Source of the DNA: Leclercia sp. AS011
Lineage (GTDB): Bacteria; Pseudomonadota; Gammaproteobacteria; Enterobacterales; Enterobacteriaceae
Assembly: GCF_037152535.1 (NCBI RefSeq)
Contig: NZ_JBBCMA010000001.1
Location: forward strand, 1,736,001 to 1,800,000
Reading direction: 5' to 3'
Length of the DNA stretch: 64,000 nucleotides
Both the position numbers and the translations under genes were made by a program. The notes beneath the pieces were generated by a model. The model saw only the letters and a list, made by a program, of their open reading frames with translations, was not told where the DNA came from and did no database searches. Positions within the stretch are counted from its first letter, which is position 1, and the number at the start of each line of letters is the position of its first letter. Shown here in pieces: positions 23,532 through 34,684 of the stretch.

Positions 23532-24188
23532 ATGGCATTCAAACGTGGTGTGACCGCAACCCTCCTCCTCTGGAGCACCCTCTCTCAGGCGCAGGATCTG
23601 AACGCCCAGCTGACGGCTTTTTTTGCCCAGCGACTGGCGGGATTCAGCGATGAGGTGTCGGTCCAGGTCCGCACGCCAGCCAGCATGCTCCCCACCTGCG
23701 ATACGCCTGAATTCAGCGTCCCTGGTAATACCCGTCAGTGGGGCAACCTGAGCGTGACGGCACGATGTGCCAATGAAAAACGGTTTATTCAGGTTGCAGT
23801 TCAGGCGACGGGCGATTATGTTGTCGCGTCCCAGAACATCCCCCGGGGTGCGGCCTTGCAGCCCGGTAGCGTAACGCTGAAACGTGGCAGGCTGGATCAG
23901 CTCCCGCCGCGCACGATTCTGGATATTAACCAGGCGCAGAACGCCATTAGCTTGCGCGATCTGGTGCCCGGGCAGCCGCTGCAACTGTCGATGCTGCGTC
24001 AGGCATGGTTAATCAAAGCCGGGCAGCGGGTGATGGTGATCGCCAGCGGCGACGGCTTTAGCGTGAACAGCGAAGGACAGGCGTTGAACAATGCGGCCGT
24101 GGCGCAAAACGCCCGCGTCAGGATGACTTCAGGCCAGGTTGTGAGCGGCACCGTCAATTCTGATGGGAATATTCTGATTAACCTATAA
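23532..24188 (+). CDS. flgA: P-ring assembly chaperone FlgA
   Basis: 218-aa periplasmic chaperone for FlgI. A Sec signal covers about residues 1-20 (SQA before QDLNAQ), then a SAF-domain region with NIPRGAALQPGSVTLKRGRL and the conserved C terminus SGQVVSGTVNSDGNILINL. The start ATG at 23532 was chosen from the signal peptide. It heads flgA-flgM-flgN; flgM also has its own promoter. Confidence 0.96.
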   Translation: MAFKRGVTATLLLWSTLSQAQDLNAQLTAFFAQRLAGFSDEVSVQVRTPASMLPTCDTPEFSVPGNTRQWGNLSVTARCANEKRFIQVAVQATGDYVVASQNIPRGAALQPGSVTLKRGRLDQLPPRTILDINQAQNAISLRDLVPGQPLQLSMLRQAWLIKAGQRVMVIASGDGFSVNSEGQALNNAAVAQNARVRMTSGQVVSGTVNSDGNILINL

Positions 24189-24194
24189 TCTTTT

Positions 24195-24221
24195 TAAAGA
24201 TTATGCGGCGACTGCCGATAA
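24195..24221 (+). promoter_or_regulatory. Sigma-28 (FliA) promoter of flgMN
   Basis: TAAA at 24195-24198 and GCCGATAA at 24214-24221 with exactly 15 nt between, a match to the enteric FliA consensus, 60 bp before flgM. It lets sigma-28 drive its own anti-sigma factor late in assembly. Confidence 0.93.
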
Positions 24222-24281
24222 ATCATTAACAAATGAAAATGTCAGGCGCTAACGCCGCCAACCCTCGATGAGGACACCACA

Positions 24282-24569
24282 ATGAGCATTGATCGTACAT
24301 CGCCCCTGAAACCGGTTAGCACTGTACAACCTCGCGAACTGAATGACACTGCGACGGCAAAAACGCGCCTGCAAAAATCGGCAGCGGCCAACAGCACCAG
24401 CGTCACGCTGAGCGATGCCCAGGCGAAACTGATGCAGCCGGGCAGCAACGATATCAACATGGAACGTGTTGAAGCGCTGAAAACTGCGATCCGTAACGGT
24501 GAGCTGAAAATGGATACCAGTAAAATCGCTGACGCGCTGATCCAGGATGCGCAAAGTTTTTTAGAGTAA
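24282..24569 (+). CDS. flgM: Anti-sigma-28 factor FlgM
   Basis: 95-aa inhibitor that binds FliA until the hook-basal body is complete, then is exported. The N terminus ([20 protein letters not shown]) is the disordered export region, and the C-terminal half ([19 protein letters not shown] onward) contains the sigma-binding helices. Preceded by a perfect sigma-28 promoter. Length is two residues short of E. coli. Confidence 0.97.
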   Translation: MSIDRTSPLKPVSTVQPRELNDTATAKTRLQKSAAANSTSVTLSDAQAKLMQPGSNDINMERVEALKTAIRNGELKMDTSKIADALIQDAQSFLE

Positions 24570-24576
24570 TCGCCGT

Positions 24577-24999
24577 ATGAGTCGTCTGACGGAAATAATG
24601 GATCAAATGACGGTCGTCTTAAACGACCTGAAGACGGTAATGGACGCCGAGCAACAGCAGCTCTCTGCCGGGCATGTTAACGGCAGCGCGCTGCAGCGCA
24701 TTACAGAAGATAAAAGCTCACTGCTGGGCACTCTGGATTATCTGGAGCAGCAGCGACGCACCGAGCAGACCGCGCGCCTTAGTGCTAATGATGATGTGGC
24801 CGATCGCTGGCAAACTATTACTGAAAAAACTCAGCATCTGCGCGACCTCAATCAGCACAACGGCTGGTTACTCGAAGGGCAAATCACCCGCAACCAGCAG
24901 GCGCTGGAGGTGCTGAAGCCGCATCAGGAGCCGGCACTGTATGGCGCTAATGGCCAGACATCCAGCTCACGCAGCGGCGGGAAGAAGTTTTCGATTTAA
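24577..24999 (+). CDS. flgN: Flagellar export chaperone FlgN
   Basis: 140-aa helical cytosolic chaperone for FlgK and FlgL; in Salmonella it is also linked to FlgM translation. It begins MSRLTEIMDQMTVVLNDLK and is rich in long amphipathic helices. It follows flgM by 7 bp and is ended by a strong terminator at 25022-25051. Confidence 0.96.
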   Translation: MSRLTEIMDQMTVVLNDLKTVMDAEQQQLSAGHVNGSALQRITEDKSSLLGTLDYLEQQRRTEQTARLSANDDVADRWQTITEKTQHLRDLNQHNGWLLEGQITRNQQALEVLKPHQEPALYGANGQTSSSRSGGKKFSI

Positions 25000-25021
25000 G
25001 TGCCCGGATAAGACAGAGAAT

Positions 25022-25051
25022 GGGGAGTACCGACAGGTACTCCCCTTTTTT
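25022..25051 (+). terminator. Intrinsic terminator of flgMN
   Basis: Stem GGGGAGTACC-gaca-GGTACTCCCC followed by TTTTTT, immediately before the convergent murJ stop codon. Confidence 0.93.
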
Positions 25052-25054
25052 GCG

Positions 25055-26605
<1,551 letters not shown>

Positions 26606-26644
26606 CTACCTGAAACAAAACGCCTGCAGAGCAGGCGTAATTTC

Positions 26645-26674
26645 GCCGGGTGGCGTGATGCTTACCCGGCCTAC
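26645..26674. repeat. Single REP element
   Basis: GCCGGGTGGCG stem with TACCCGGC partner, a typical enterobacterial palindromic unit, lying between yceM (upstream) and murJ (downstream). Confidence 0.8.
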
Positions 26675-26740
26675 AAGACACAAAACGCGCCTAGTCTACT
26701 CGTAAAAACACGAATTGCTATGGGCAGATGTTACAGCGGG

Positions 26741-27664
26741 TTATTCACTCATGGCATCGCGCCAGAGCTTCTCCACGATACGCTGGGCGCGGATCGCCTG
26801 TTCGCCTGCGGTTTCAGGAACCGTCTGATTTTGCACGCATTCGATAAAGTGACGCGCGCAACCCGCAAAGCCGCGCTGCTCCAGGGTGCTCTGCCAGCCC
26901 GGAATGGCAGGCGTAACCACCCCTGCCCCACGTTCTTCGCGCCACTCGCGCATATCGGTGATGTCCAGCAGCGCCCCGTCGGTAACCGCCTGGATCCACT
27001 CCCGCTGGCTGCCCGCCCGGCGGTGCATGGAGGTAGTGATCTGCAAACTGCCGGCGCTGAAATGGTGCTCGGCATAGACCATCGCCCCCTGCTCGTTAGT
27101 CAGCAGTGTGCCGCCAGAGAGCTGCGCATTATCGCCCGCCAGCCACAGAGCGGTATCCACCACGTGCAGATAATCATCCAGCAGGGTGAAACGCAGGTCG
27201 TTAGGCCCGATGCTGTCGGCGCGGTGCTTATCCATCCGCAGGGAGGCCGCATGACCGAGTTGGCTTTTCAGCTGCTGGTAGAGCGGCGCGAAGCGGCGGT
27301 TGAAGCCGACCATCAGGGTGAGCTTCTTCCGGGCGGCGAGGTCAATCAGGCGCTCGGCGTCGGCCAGGTTATCGGCCAGCGGTTTATCGACGCAGACATG
27401 GACGCCCGCTTTAAGCAGTTCGCTGACCACCTGATAGTGAGTGACGGTGGCAGTGTGGACAAAGACCACATCGCACGCGCGGGCCAGCTCCTGTAACGAC
27501 TCATAATAAGGCATGCGCACGGACTCGCAGATCCGCAGGGCCTTATCCCGCGACGGCGACCAGGCCCCCTGTAACGTCCAGTCTGTCGCGGCGCTCAGCA
27601 CCGGCAGCCAGGCTTTCTGCGCGATACCGCCCAGCCCCACAACGCCTACACGTAATTTTGCCAC
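26741..27664 (-). CDS. yceM: Gfo/Idh/MocA-family oxidoreductase YceM (MviM)
   Basis: 307-aa predicted NAD(P)-dependent oxidoreductase. N-terminal Rossmann motif GVVGLGGIAQKA (about 7-18), the EKP-like VDKPLADN segment near 94, and a C-terminal substrate domain. The start is GTG at 27664-27662, two bases after the yceH stop and preceded by GGGAG. The substrate is unknown; older work linked the locus to virulence (mviM). Probably co-transcribed with yceH. Confidence 0.93.
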   Translation of the reverse strand: MAKLRVGVVGLGGIAQKAWLPVLSAATDWTLQGAWSPSRDKALRICESVRMPYYESLQELARACDVVFVHTATVTHYQVVSELLKAGVHVCVDKPLADNLADAERLIDLAARKKLTLMVGFNRRFAPLYQQLKSQLGHAASLRMDKHRADSIGPNDLRFTLLDDYLHVVDTALWLAGDNAQLSGGTLLTNEQGAMVYAEHHFSAGSLQITTSMHRRAGSQREWIQAVTDGALLDITDMREWREERGAGVVTPAIPGWQSTLEQRGFAGCARHFIECVQNQTVPETAGEQAIRAQRIVEKLWRDAMSE

Positions 27665-27666
27665 CG

Positions 27667-28317
27667 TTAATCTCCCAGATGTGCCAGCAGCGAATCGAGG
27701 CGCTGCTTAAGTTCTTCGACTTCGTTTTCGAGCGCCTCAACGCGGGCCAGTAAGGTCTCATCCGCCACCGGCGCGGCGGCCTCGGGTGCTGCGACGGTCG
27801 TATCGACCTCACCGCTGAAGAGGTGCATATAGCGGCTTTCCCGCTTGCCCGGCTCGCGCGCCAGACGCAGGACAAAAGGCCCATCTTCCCGGGCAGCCAG
27901 GCCTTCGAGCGCCTGCTCCACCTCCTGCATATCCGCGAACTCGTGCATACGCGCGGCCCGGGTACGCAGCTCGCCCGGCGTCTGCGCGCCACGCAGCAGC
28001 AGGGTGGCGATCAGCGCCACTTCGGCAGAGTTCAGCTTCAGGGCACCAAACTCGGAGTTGCAAAACCGCTGCTCATATTTGGTGACACGATTGCCAAAGC
28101 CGCTGACGGTGCGCAGATAGTGGTGTTTAACCAGCGCATCGAGCAGATCCTGTACCTCATGCTCGGCGAGGTTCATCACCGGCTCACGGTTGGTTTTCTG
28201 GTTGCAGGCCAGGGTGACCGCATTCACCGAGAGCGGATACTGTTCCGGCGTGGTGACCTGTTTTTCCAACAGGCAGCCGATGACCCGGGCTTCTGTAGCG
28301 GTTAACTGGTATTTCAT
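27667..28317 (-). CDS. yceH: DUF480 family protein YceH
   Basis: 216-aa protein with two winged-helix-like DUF480 repeats (about 1-160), a basic linker, and a C-terminal coiled coil [20 protein letters not shown]. The function is unknown. It lies between rimJ (9 bp) and yceM (2 bp), as in E. coli. Confidence 0.94.
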   Translation of the reverse strand: MKYQLTATEARVIGCLLEKQVTTPEQYPLSVNAVTLACNQKTNREPVMNLAEHEVQDLLDALVKHHYLRTVSGFGNRVTKYEQRFCNSEFGALKLNSAEVALIATLLLRGAQTPGELRTRAARMHEFADMQEVEQALEGLAAREDGPFVLRLAREPGKRESRYMHLFSGEVDTTVAAPEAAAPVADETLLARVEALENEVEELKQRLDSLLAHLGD

Positions 28318-28326
28318 CTCTGTTCC

Positions 28327-28911
28327 TTAGCGCCCCGCGCTCCACTCTTTGGTTGTCAGCGCCGTCAGGACATGATCGCGCCATTCGCCATCAATCAGCA
28401 GGTAGTCTTTGGCGTAGCCCTCTTTTTCGAACCCGAGGCGCGCCAGCAGATCCCCGCTGCGCTGATTGTGCGGCATGTAGTTGGCCATAATGCGGTGCAT
28501 ATGCTGCGTCCTTTGCATATAGCGAATGGCCGAGGTTAAGGCCTCAAACATCAGCCCCTGCCCCTGCCATTTTTGCCCGATGGAGTAGCCCAGATAGCAG
28601 GCGTGAAAGGATCCCCGCACCACGTTAGAGAAGTTGGCGATCCCGACGATCTCTTTCTCATCCGGATCGAGCAGGGCAAAATAGAACGCCGAGCCCTGCT
28701 TGTGAAACTCGGCAATCATGCTCAGCCGGGCCTGCCAGCCGGAAGGATAACAGTGGCTTTCATCCCGCACGGGTTCCCAGGGTTTTAAAAACTGACGATT
28801 CTCAGCGTAGTAGTCCGCCAGACGCCAGGCATCACGCTCGTGCACCAGACGAACCACCAGCCGGTCGGTCGTCAGGCGCACTTTCGGCACATTACTGCGA
28901 TAGCCAAACAT
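28327..28911 (-). CDS. rimJ: Ribosomal protein S5 N-alanine acetyltransferase RimJ
   Basis: 194-aa GNAT-fold enzyme that acetylates the N-terminal alanine of ribosomal protein S5; in E. coli it also affects pilus gene control. The acetyl-CoA loop Q/R-x-x-G-x-G/A appears as [10 protein letters not shown] chose ATG at 28911 ([13 protein letters not shown]), which gives the family length; the open frame further upstream encodes unrelated residues. First gene of rimJ-yceH-yceM. Confidence 0.96.
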   Translation of the reverse strand: MFGYRSNVPKVRLTTDRLVVRLVHERDAWRLADYYAENRQFLKPWEPVRDESHCYPSGWQARLSMIAEFHKQGSAFYFALLDPDEKEIVGIANFSNVVRGSFHACYLGYSIGQKWQGQGLMFEALTSAIRYMQRTQHMHRIMANYMPHNQRSGDLLARLGFEKEGYAKDYLLIDGEWRDHVLTALTTKEWSAGR

Positions 28912-29145
28912 GGATACAACTCCTTCCTGTAACAACCTTGACCCGTTAGCTTTACTATACCTGCGCCGCTGCCGTCTGGGAAAACAGTGACATACCATTT
29001 TGAAGACTTTTCACATTTTTCGATTAAAAGCCTCAATCAAAGTACCCTTTTGATAAAAAAATATTGTCGCCTGCGCGATGGGAAAAACCCCGGCGAAACC
29101 GCAGAATATTAGCGCGCTCATCATTTTTATTTCCCTGGAGGGGAA

Positions 29146-30354
29146 ATGTCTCGTATATCACAGGCCCGGAGTCTGGGTAAATATTTCCTGCTTGTCGATA
29201 ACATGCTGGTTGTCCTCGGCTTTTTTGTCGTTTTCCCGCTTATTTCGATTCGCTTTGTCGATCAGATGGGCTGGGCGGCGCTGATGGTCGGCATTGCCCT
29301 GGGTCTGCGCCAGTTTGTCCAGCAGGGGCTGGGGGTGTTTGGCGGAGCCATTGCCGACCGCTTCGGCGCTAAACCAATGATTGTCACCGGCATGCTGCTG
29401 CGGGCTGCGGGGTTTGCCACCATGGCCATCGCCCATGAGCCCTGGCTACTGTGGGTCTCCTGCTTGATCTCCGGGCTCGGCGGCACCCTGTTCGACCCAC
29501 CGCGCACGGCATTAGTGGTCAAGCTGATCCGCCCTCAGCATCGCGGGCGCTTTTTCTCCCTGCTGATGATGCAGGACAGCGCCGGGGCGGTAGTAGGCGC
29601 ACTGCTGGGCAGCTGGCTGCTGCAGTATGATTTCCGCCTGGTCTGTGCCACGGGCGCGGTGCTGTTTATCCTCTGCGCGGGCTTCAACGCCTGGCTGCTG
29701 CCCGCCTGGAAACTCTCCACCGTTAAAGCGCCGGTGCGTGAGGGGCTGGATCGGGTCTGGCGGGACAAACGCTTTATCACCTACGTCCTGACTCTGGCGG
29801 GCTATTACATGCTGGGGGTACAGGTGATGCTGATGCTGCCGATTATGGTTAACGATGTGGCGGGCTCCCCGGCACCGGTCAAATGGATGTACGCCATTGA
29901 GGCCTGCCTCTCCCTGACGCTGCTCTACCCGATTGCCCGCTGGAGTGAAAAACGCTTCCGCCTCGAACACCGCCTGATGGCGGGTCTGCTGCTGATGTCC
30001 CTGAGCATGCTGCCCATCGGGATGGTGAGCTCCCTGCAACAGCTGTTTATGCTGATCTGCACCTTCTATATCGGCTCCATCATCGCCGAACCGGCCCGGG
30101 AAACCCTGAGCGCCGAACTGGCCGACCCGCGTGCGCGGGGCAGCTATATGGGGTTCAGCCGTCTCGGGCTGGCGATCGGCGGCGCGCTGGGGTATGCCGG
30201 GGGTGGCTGGTTGTTCGACGCCGGGAAAGCCTTCAATCAACCCGAGCTGCCGTGGATGATGCTGGCCTTGATCGGGGTTATCACCTTCTTTGCGCTGGGC
30301 TGGCAGTTCAGCCATAAACGCCGCGTGCCCGTTATCCTCGAGCCCGGAGCCTGA
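29146..30354 (+). CDS. mdtH: Multidrug MFS transporter MdtH
   Basis: 402-aa inner-membrane protein with about 12 hydrophobic segments, starting [21 protein letters not shown]. coli MdtH gives modest fluoroquinolone resistance when overexpressed. A strong ribosome site (CTGGAGGGG) precedes the ATG. The gene is divergent from rimJ. Confidence 0.95.
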   Translation: MSRISQARSLGKYFLLVDNMLVVLGFFVVFPLISIRFVDQMGWAALMVGIALGLRQFVQQGLGVFGGAIADRFGAKPMIVTGMLLRAAGFATMAIAHEPWLLWVSCLISGLGGTLFDPPRTALVVKLIRPQHRGRFFSLLMMQDSAGAVVGALLGSWLLQYDFRLVCATGAVLFILCAGFNAWLLPAWKLSTVKAPVREGLDRVWRDKRFITYVLTLAGYYMLGVQVMLMLPIMVNDVAGSPAPVKWMYAIEACLSLTLLYPIARWSEKRFRLEHRLMAGLLLMSLSMLPIGMVSSLQQLFMLICTFYIGSIIAEPARETLSAELADPRARGSYMGFSRLGLAIGGALGYAGGGWLFDAGKAFNQPELPWMMLALIGVITFFALGWQFSHKRRVPVILEPGA

Positions 30355-30453
30355 CAGGCGCAGATATCAGTTTTTTCTGCTGGTCTGGCTCACTCTCCCC
30401 TGACATACTGGCGCGTCAGGATTGAAGCGCTGACATTTATGTCGAGGAAAACC

Positions 30454-31014
30454 ATGAAAAAGATCGTTATTGCCACTGCGTTGATCATCAGCGGCCTGCT
30501 GGTTGGTTGTAATCAGCTCACCCAGTACACTGTCAGTGAACAGGAGATCAACCAGGCACTGCAAAAGCGCAATAACTTTGCGAAAGATATTGGCGTTCCG
30601 GGCGTGGCGGATGCGCATATCGTCCTGACCAACCTTGCCAGCCAGATTGGCCGCGAGGAGCCGAACAAAGTGATGCTCTCCGGCGACGCCAGCCTGGACA
30701 TGAACTCGCTGTTCGGCAGTCAGAAAGCCAACATTAAACTGAAATTAAAAGCGCTGCCGGTCTTTAATAAAGATCAGGGCGCTATCTATCTGCAGCAGAT
30801 GGAGATCGCCGACGCCGTGGTGTCGCCGGACAAGATGAAGCCCGTCCTGCAAACCCTGATGCCCTATCTGAACCAGTCGCTGCAGAACTACTTTAACCAG
30901 CAGCCAGCCTACATCCTGAGCGAAGATAACAGCAAGGGTGAAGCTCTGGCGAAAAAATACGCAAAAGGCATCGAAGTGAAGCCGGGTGAGATTGTCATTC
31001 CCTTCGTCGATTAA
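30454..31014 (+). CDS. yceB: Lipoprotein YceB (DUF1439)
   Basis: 186-aa predicted lipoprotein with lipobox LLVGC (Cys19) in MKKIVIATALIISGLLVGC. The mature part is DUF1439, a lipid-binding-like fold of unknown function. Start ATG at 30454 preceded by GAGGAA; the frame is open five codons further but gives no better site. A terminator follows at 31020-31044. Confidence 0.95.
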   Translation: MKKIVIATALIISGLLVGCNQLTQYTVSEQEINQALQKRNNFAKDIGVPGVADAHIVLTNLASQIGREEPNKVMLSGDASLDMNSLFGSQKANIKLKLKALPVFNKDQGAIYLQQMEIADAVVSPDKMKPVLQTLMPYLNQSLQNYFNQQPAYILSEDNSKGEALAKKYAKGIEVKPGEIVIPFVD

Positions 31015-31019
31015 CCTCC

Positions 31020-31044
31020 AGGGCGCTTCGGCGCCCTTTTTTTT
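31020..31044 (+). terminator. Intrinsic terminator of yceB
   Basis: Stem AGGGCGC-ttcg-GCGCCCT followed by eight T. Confidence 0.93.
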
Positions 31045-31060
31045 ACAGAAAAGAGTGCAA

Positions 31061-31118
31061 ACGAAAACGTTTCCCCCTATTCTTTGTGTCCGGCAAAAAT
31101 CATCTCACTCAGCCGGAG
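31061..31118 (+). promoter_or_regulatory. pyrC promoter: PurR-like box and start-switch leader hairpin
   Basis: A PurR-like site with the central AAACGTTT core is at 31061-31076. The -10 is probably TATTCT (31079-31084). CCGGC at 31090-31094 can pair with GCCGG at 31112-31116, which overlaps the GGAG ribosome site (31115-31118). In E. coli, transcripts starting at C under high CTP form this hairpin and block pyrC translation, while starts at a downstream G avoid it. All elements are in place here; the mechanism is inferred from E. coli and Salmonella. Confidence 0.82.
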
Positions 31119-31125
31119 CCTATCC

Positions 31126-32172
31126 ATGACTGCACCATCCCAGGTTTTGAAAATTCGCCGCCCAGACGACTGGCATATCCATCTTCGCGATGGCGAGATG
31201 CTCAACACTGTCGTGCCCTATACCAGTGAAATTTATGGCCGCGCGATTGTCATGCCAAACCTGGTGCCACCCGTCACCACGGTCGAGGCGGCGATTGCCT
31301 ATCGCCAGCGCATTCTTGACGCCGTGCCTGCCGGTCACGATTTTACCCCGCTGATGACCTGTTACCTGACCGACACGCTCGATCCGAACGAGATAGAACG
31401 CGGCTTTAACGAAGGGGTGTTTACCGCCGCCAAGCTTTATCCGGCCAACGCCACCACCAACTCCAGCCACGGCGTGACCAGCATCGACGCCATTATGCCG
31501 GTACTGGAGCGTATGGAAAAACTGGGGATGCCGCTGCTGGTACACGGTGAAGTCACCCACGCCGAGATCGACATTTTCGACCGGGAAGCGCGTTTTATCG
31601 AAACCGTGATGGAGCCGCTACGCCAGCGCCTGCCGGGTCTGAAAGTGGTGTTTGAACACATCACCACCAAGGACGCCGCCGAGTATGTGCGCAACGGCAA
31701 CGAGCTTCTGGCCGCTACCATCACGCCGCAGCACCTGATGTTCAACCGCAACCACATGCTGGTGGGCGGCGTGCGCCCTCACCTCTATTGCCTGCCGATC
31801 CTCAAGCGTAATATCCACCAGCAGGCACTGCGTGAGCTGGTCGCCAGCGGCTTTGAGCGCGCCTTCCTCGGCACCGACTCCGCTCCGCACGCCCGTCATC
31901 GCAAAGAGGCCAGCTGCGGCTGTGCAGGCTGCTTCAACGCCCCTACCGCGCTGGCCAGCTATGCCCAGGTCTTTGACGAGATGAACGCCCTGCAGCACTT
32001 CGAGGCCTTCTGCTCTCTGAACGGCCCACGCTTCTATGGCCTGCCGGTCAATGAGACCTTCGTTGAGCTGGTTCGCGAAGAGAGCAGCGTGGTGGAGTCC
32101 ATTGCGCTGACGGATGACACCCTGATCCCGTTCCTTGCGGGTGAAACCGTGCACTGGACGGTAAAACGCTAA
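31126..32172 (+). CDS. pyrC: Dihydroorotase
   Basis: 348-aa zinc enzyme that cyclises carbamoyl aspartate to dihydroorotate in pyrimidine synthesis. HIH metal ligands in [10 protein letters not shown] (about 17-19), the carbamylated Lys in [13 protein letters not shown], and His in LVHGEVT are visible. I chose the ATG at 31126 ([10 protein letters not shown]) since the leader hairpin and ribosome site end just before it; the frame is open upstream but would cross the promoter. Regulated by PurR and by CTP-dependent start switching. Confidence 0.97.
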   Translation: MTAPSQVLKIRRPDDWHIHLRDGEMLNTVVPYTSEIYGRAIVMPNLVPPVTTVEAAIAYRQRILDAVPAGHDFTPLMTCYLTDTLDPNEIERGFNEGVFTAAKLYPANATTNSSHGVTSIDAIMPVLERMEKLGMPLLVHGEVTHAEIDIFDREARFIETVMEPLRQRLPGLKVVFEHITTKDAAEYVRNGNELLAATITPQHLMFNRNHMLVGGVRPHLYCLPILKRNIHQQALRELVASGFERAFLGTDSAPHARHRKEASCGCAGCFNAPTALASYAQVFDEMNALQHFEAFCSLNGPRFYGLPVNETFVELVREESSVVESIALTDDTLIPFLAGETVHWTVKR

Positions 32173-32209
32173 AAATTGTGGGCCCCCTGTTGTAAGTTCA
32201 ACAATATAA

Positions 32210-32225
32210 CTGTATAAATAAACAG
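32210..32225 (+). promoter_or_regulatory. LexA box of dinI
   Basis: CTGT-N8-ACAG (CTGTATAAATAAACAG), a canonical SOS box, 21 bp before the dinI start. It predicts LexA repression and DNA-damage induction. Confidence 0.93.
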
Positions 32226-32246
32226 TATATTACACAGGGGGCAACT

Positions 32247-32492
32247 ATGCGTATCGAAGTGACCATTGCCAGAACAACTGCTTTGCCTGCCGGCGCGCTG
32301 GACGCGCTGGCGGGTGAATTATCCCGCCGTATAAATGATTCCTTCCCCGAACGCAATGGTGCTGTCACCGTGCGTTATGCCGGGTCAAACAATCTGTCGG
32401 TCATCGGTGGCGCTAAAGAAGATAAAGAGCGCATCAGCGAAATTCTGCAGGAAACCTGGGAGAGCGCTGACGACTGGTTTATTACCGATTAA
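32247..32492 (+). CDS. dinI: DNA-damage-inducible protein DinI
   Basis: 81-aa small acidic protein that binds and modulates RecA filaments, shaping LexA/UmuD cleavage in the SOS response. It starts MRIEVTIARTTALPAGALDA and ends ESADDWFITD, with the acidic C-terminal helix that mimics DNA in this family. A LexA box lies upstream and an intrinsic terminator downstream, so the gene is a single SOS unit. Confidence 0.96.
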   Translation: MRIEVTIARTTALPAGALDALAGELSRRINDSFPERNGAVTVRYAGSNNLSVIGGAKEDKERISEILQETWESADDWFITD

Positions 32493-32516
32493 CTTTATCC
32501 CTCTTTGTTTTTTTTT

Positions 32517-32539
32517 GCCGGGTCGCCCCGGCTTTTTTT
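32517..32539 (+). terminator. Intrinsic terminator of dinI
   Basis: Stem GCCGGG-tcgc-CCCGGC followed by seven T. Confidence 0.92.
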
Positions 32540-32762
32540 CGTCTGTGCAACGATAGTACGAATAATCTGAGTGACTCCCGCAAAAATCATCAGCAAGATG
32601 ATGTTTTAATGTTCAAACAATCCTAAAACGCACAAATTTGTTGTGCTGCCTGTTTCTTTTTCCCTTCAGAAGCCTTATTTATTGATATACTGAAATTGCT
32701 TCAGAAAAACACGCATTGAACCTCACAGTCGTTGTCTTTTAACACGTATTCAGGGGGTTATG

Positions 32763-33017
32763 ATGGAAAAGAATAATGAAGTCATCCAGACACATCCGCT
32801 TGTTGGCTGGGATATCAGCACTGTAGACAGCTACGACGCACTGATGCTGCGTTTGCATTACCAGACTCCGAATCACCCTGACACTGAAGAAGCGGAAGTT
32901 GGGCAAACGCTATGGTTAACAACAGACGTTGCACGTCAGTTTATTTCTATTTTAGAAGCCGGTATTGCAAAAATAGAATCCAGTGACTACCAGGCAAATG
33001 AGTACCGGCGACATTGA
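32763..33017 (+). CDS. bssS: Biofilm regulator BssS
   Basis: 84-aa small cytosolic protein, MEKNNEVIQTHPLVGWDIST, conserved in enterics and linked in E. coli to biofilm formation through indole and AI-2 signalling. Two ATGs in tandem (32760, 32763); I chose the second, which gives the family length and is a better distance from GGGGG. The roughly 220-bp stretch upstream (32540-32762) is AT-rich and holds a plausible -10 (TATACT near 32692) but no gene. Confidence 0.94.
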   Translation: MEKNNEVIQTHPLVGWDISTVDSYDALMLRLHYQTPNHPDTEEAEVGQTLWLTTDVARQFISILEAGIAKIESSDYQANEYRRH

Positions 33018-33042
33018 TGCAATGTCAACACCTCACCCAAAA

Positions 33043-33069
33043 AGGCACCTGACGGTGCCTCATTTATTT
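33043..33069 (+). terminator. Probable terminator of bssS
   Basis: Stem AGGCACC-tgac-GGTGCCT followed by a T-rich but broken tract (CATTTATTT). Confidence 0.7.
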
Positions 33070-33134
33070 CACCCTTGTATAACCATCCCGTCTTAATTAC
33101 CCTGCTAAGCAACGAAACGCGTAAAGAGAATCTG

Positions 33135-34253
33135 ATGAAATACGATTTAATTATTATTGGCAGCGGATCTGTCGGTGCAGCGGCAGGTTATTACGCTACA
33201 CGAGCCGGTCAAAACGTACTGATGATCGATGCCCATATGCCCCCCCACAGCGAAGGGAGCCACCACGGCGACACCCGCCTGATGCGCCACGCTTACGGCG
33301 AGGGTGAACGCTATGTGCCGCTGGTTTTGCGCGCCCAGGCGCTGTGGGACGAGCTGGCCCAGATCAGCGGTGAACCGGTCTTTGAGCGCACGGGGGTGGT
33401 CAATCTCGGGCCGTCCGATTCATCATTCCTGGCGAACGTTGAGCAGAGCGCCCGCCAGTTCAATCTCAACCTTGAGCGGCTGGACGCGGCGGCGGTGATG
33501 AAGCGCTGGCCTGAAATTCAGGTTCCTGAAGGGTATATCGGTCTGTTTGAGGCCGAGTCCGGGGTGCTGCGCAGCGAACTGGCGATCAAAACCTGGATTG
33601 CACTGGCGAAAGAGGCGGGCTGCGCGCAGCTGTTTAACTGCCCGGTCACCGGGATTTCCCATCAGGACGACGGCGTCACCGTCGAAACCCCGGAAGGCCC
33701 GTACCGCGCAAATCGCCTGCTGGTGAGCGCCGGAACCTGGGTATCGCGCCTGGTGCCTGGCCTGCCGGTTCAGCCGGTGCGTAAGGTGTTCTCGTGGTTC
33801 CAGTCCGACGGTCGTTACAGCCATCAGAACCACTTCCCGGCCTTTACCGGCGAGCTGCCTGACGGGGATCAGTTCTACGGCTTCCCGTCCGAGAAAGACG
33901 CCCTGAAGATCGGCAAACACAACGGCGGGCAGGTTATCAACGCCCCGGAAGAGCGTAAGCCCTTTGGCGCTTACCCCGGCGATGGCTCTGAAGCCTTTAA
34001 ATTCCTGCGCAACGTGCTGCCGGGGATCGGCGGCCTGTTATACGGTGCGGCCTGCACCTATGACAACACCCCGGACGAGGACTTCATCATTGACACCCTG
34101 CCGGGCCATGACAATACGCTGCTGATCACCGGCCTGAGCGGGCACGGGTTCAAATTCGCCAGCGTGCTGGGAGAGATTGCCGCGCAATTCTCACAGCAGA
34201 TCGCCCCGCCGTTTGATCTCACGCCTTTCTCCCTGTCGCGCTTTAGCCGATAA
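33135..34253 (+). CDS. solA: N-methyl-L-tryptophan oxidase SolA
   Basis: 372-aa flavoenzyme of the monomeric sarcosine oxidase family that oxidatively demethylates N-methyl-L-tryptophan and related amines. The N-terminal FAD motif [12 protein letters not shown] (about 7-18) and the Cys in [14 protein letters not shown] that binds FAD covalently in the family are present. ATG at 33135 (MKYDLIIIG) was chosen; the frame is open 20 codons upstream without family sequence. Length equals E. coli SolA. Confidence 0.96.
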   Translation: MKYDLIIIGSGSVGAAAGYYATRAGQNVLMIDAHMPPHSEGSHHGDTRLMRHAYGEGERYVPLVLRAQALWDELAQISGEPVFERTGVVNLGPSDSSFLANVEQSARQFNLNLERLDAAAVMKRWPEIQVPEGYIGLFEAESGVLRSELAIKTWIALAKEAGCAQLFNCPVTGISHQDDGVTVETPEGPYRANRLLVSAGTWVSRLVPGLPVQPVRKVFSWFQSDGRYSHQNHFPAFTGELPDGDQFYGFPSEKDALKIGKHNGGQVINAPEERKPFGAYPGDGSEAFKFLRNVLPGIGGLLYGAACTYDNTPDEDFIIDTLPGHDNTLLITGLSGHGFKFASVLGEIAAQFSQQIAPPFDLTPFSLSRFSR

Positions 34254-34261
34254 TGCTGTCA

Positions 34262-34292
34262 GGCTTCGGATTGCCGAAGCCTTTCATTCCTT
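34262..34292 (+). terminator. Probable terminator of solA
   Basis: Stem GGCTTCGG-attg-CCGAAGCC followed by a short T-rich tract. Confidence 0.7.
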
Positions 34293-34309
34293 CCATTACC
34301 GGTACCCTC

Positions 34310-34423
34310 ATGCGTCGTATTGTTAATTATCTGGTCAATAATATTCGCGAGCATCTGATGCTCTATATTGTGCTGTGGTCGCTGCTGGCGATCCTCGATA
34401 TTCTGTACATTGTGTTTTTCTGA
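34310..34423 (+). CDS. yceO: Small membrane protein YceO
   Basis: A 37-codon reading frame starting MRRIVNYLVNNIREHLMLY and ending YIVFF, with one strongly hydrophobic helix (about residues 17-37) after a basic N terminus. Its position between solA and yceJ and its sequence match E. coli YceO, a small protein of unknown function. No strong ribosome site is seen (only a weak purine tract), so translation level is uncertain. The AT-rich 34424-34684 stretch that follows has no other gene. Confidence 0.82.
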   Translation: MRRIVNYLVNNIREHLMLYIVLWSLLAILDILYIVFF

Positions 34424-34684
34424 TGCGTTATATTGACAAAAATTGACGATTCTTAAGATAACTATAATTTCACAATAAATTATTTGAACATCATAAAATC
34501 GTCATAAGCCGCCTTAAATCAGTTCCAGTCACAAAGCATTAACAGCCACATTGACCATTTCCACTTATTTTATTTCAAAATAATTGAACGAAAAATATTA
34601 ATAATGAATATCTGTAAATATCATTTGCATTAATGTTTCCCGCACGCCATTTTGAGCCCTTGCTTATTAATGATGGTGTTCACA

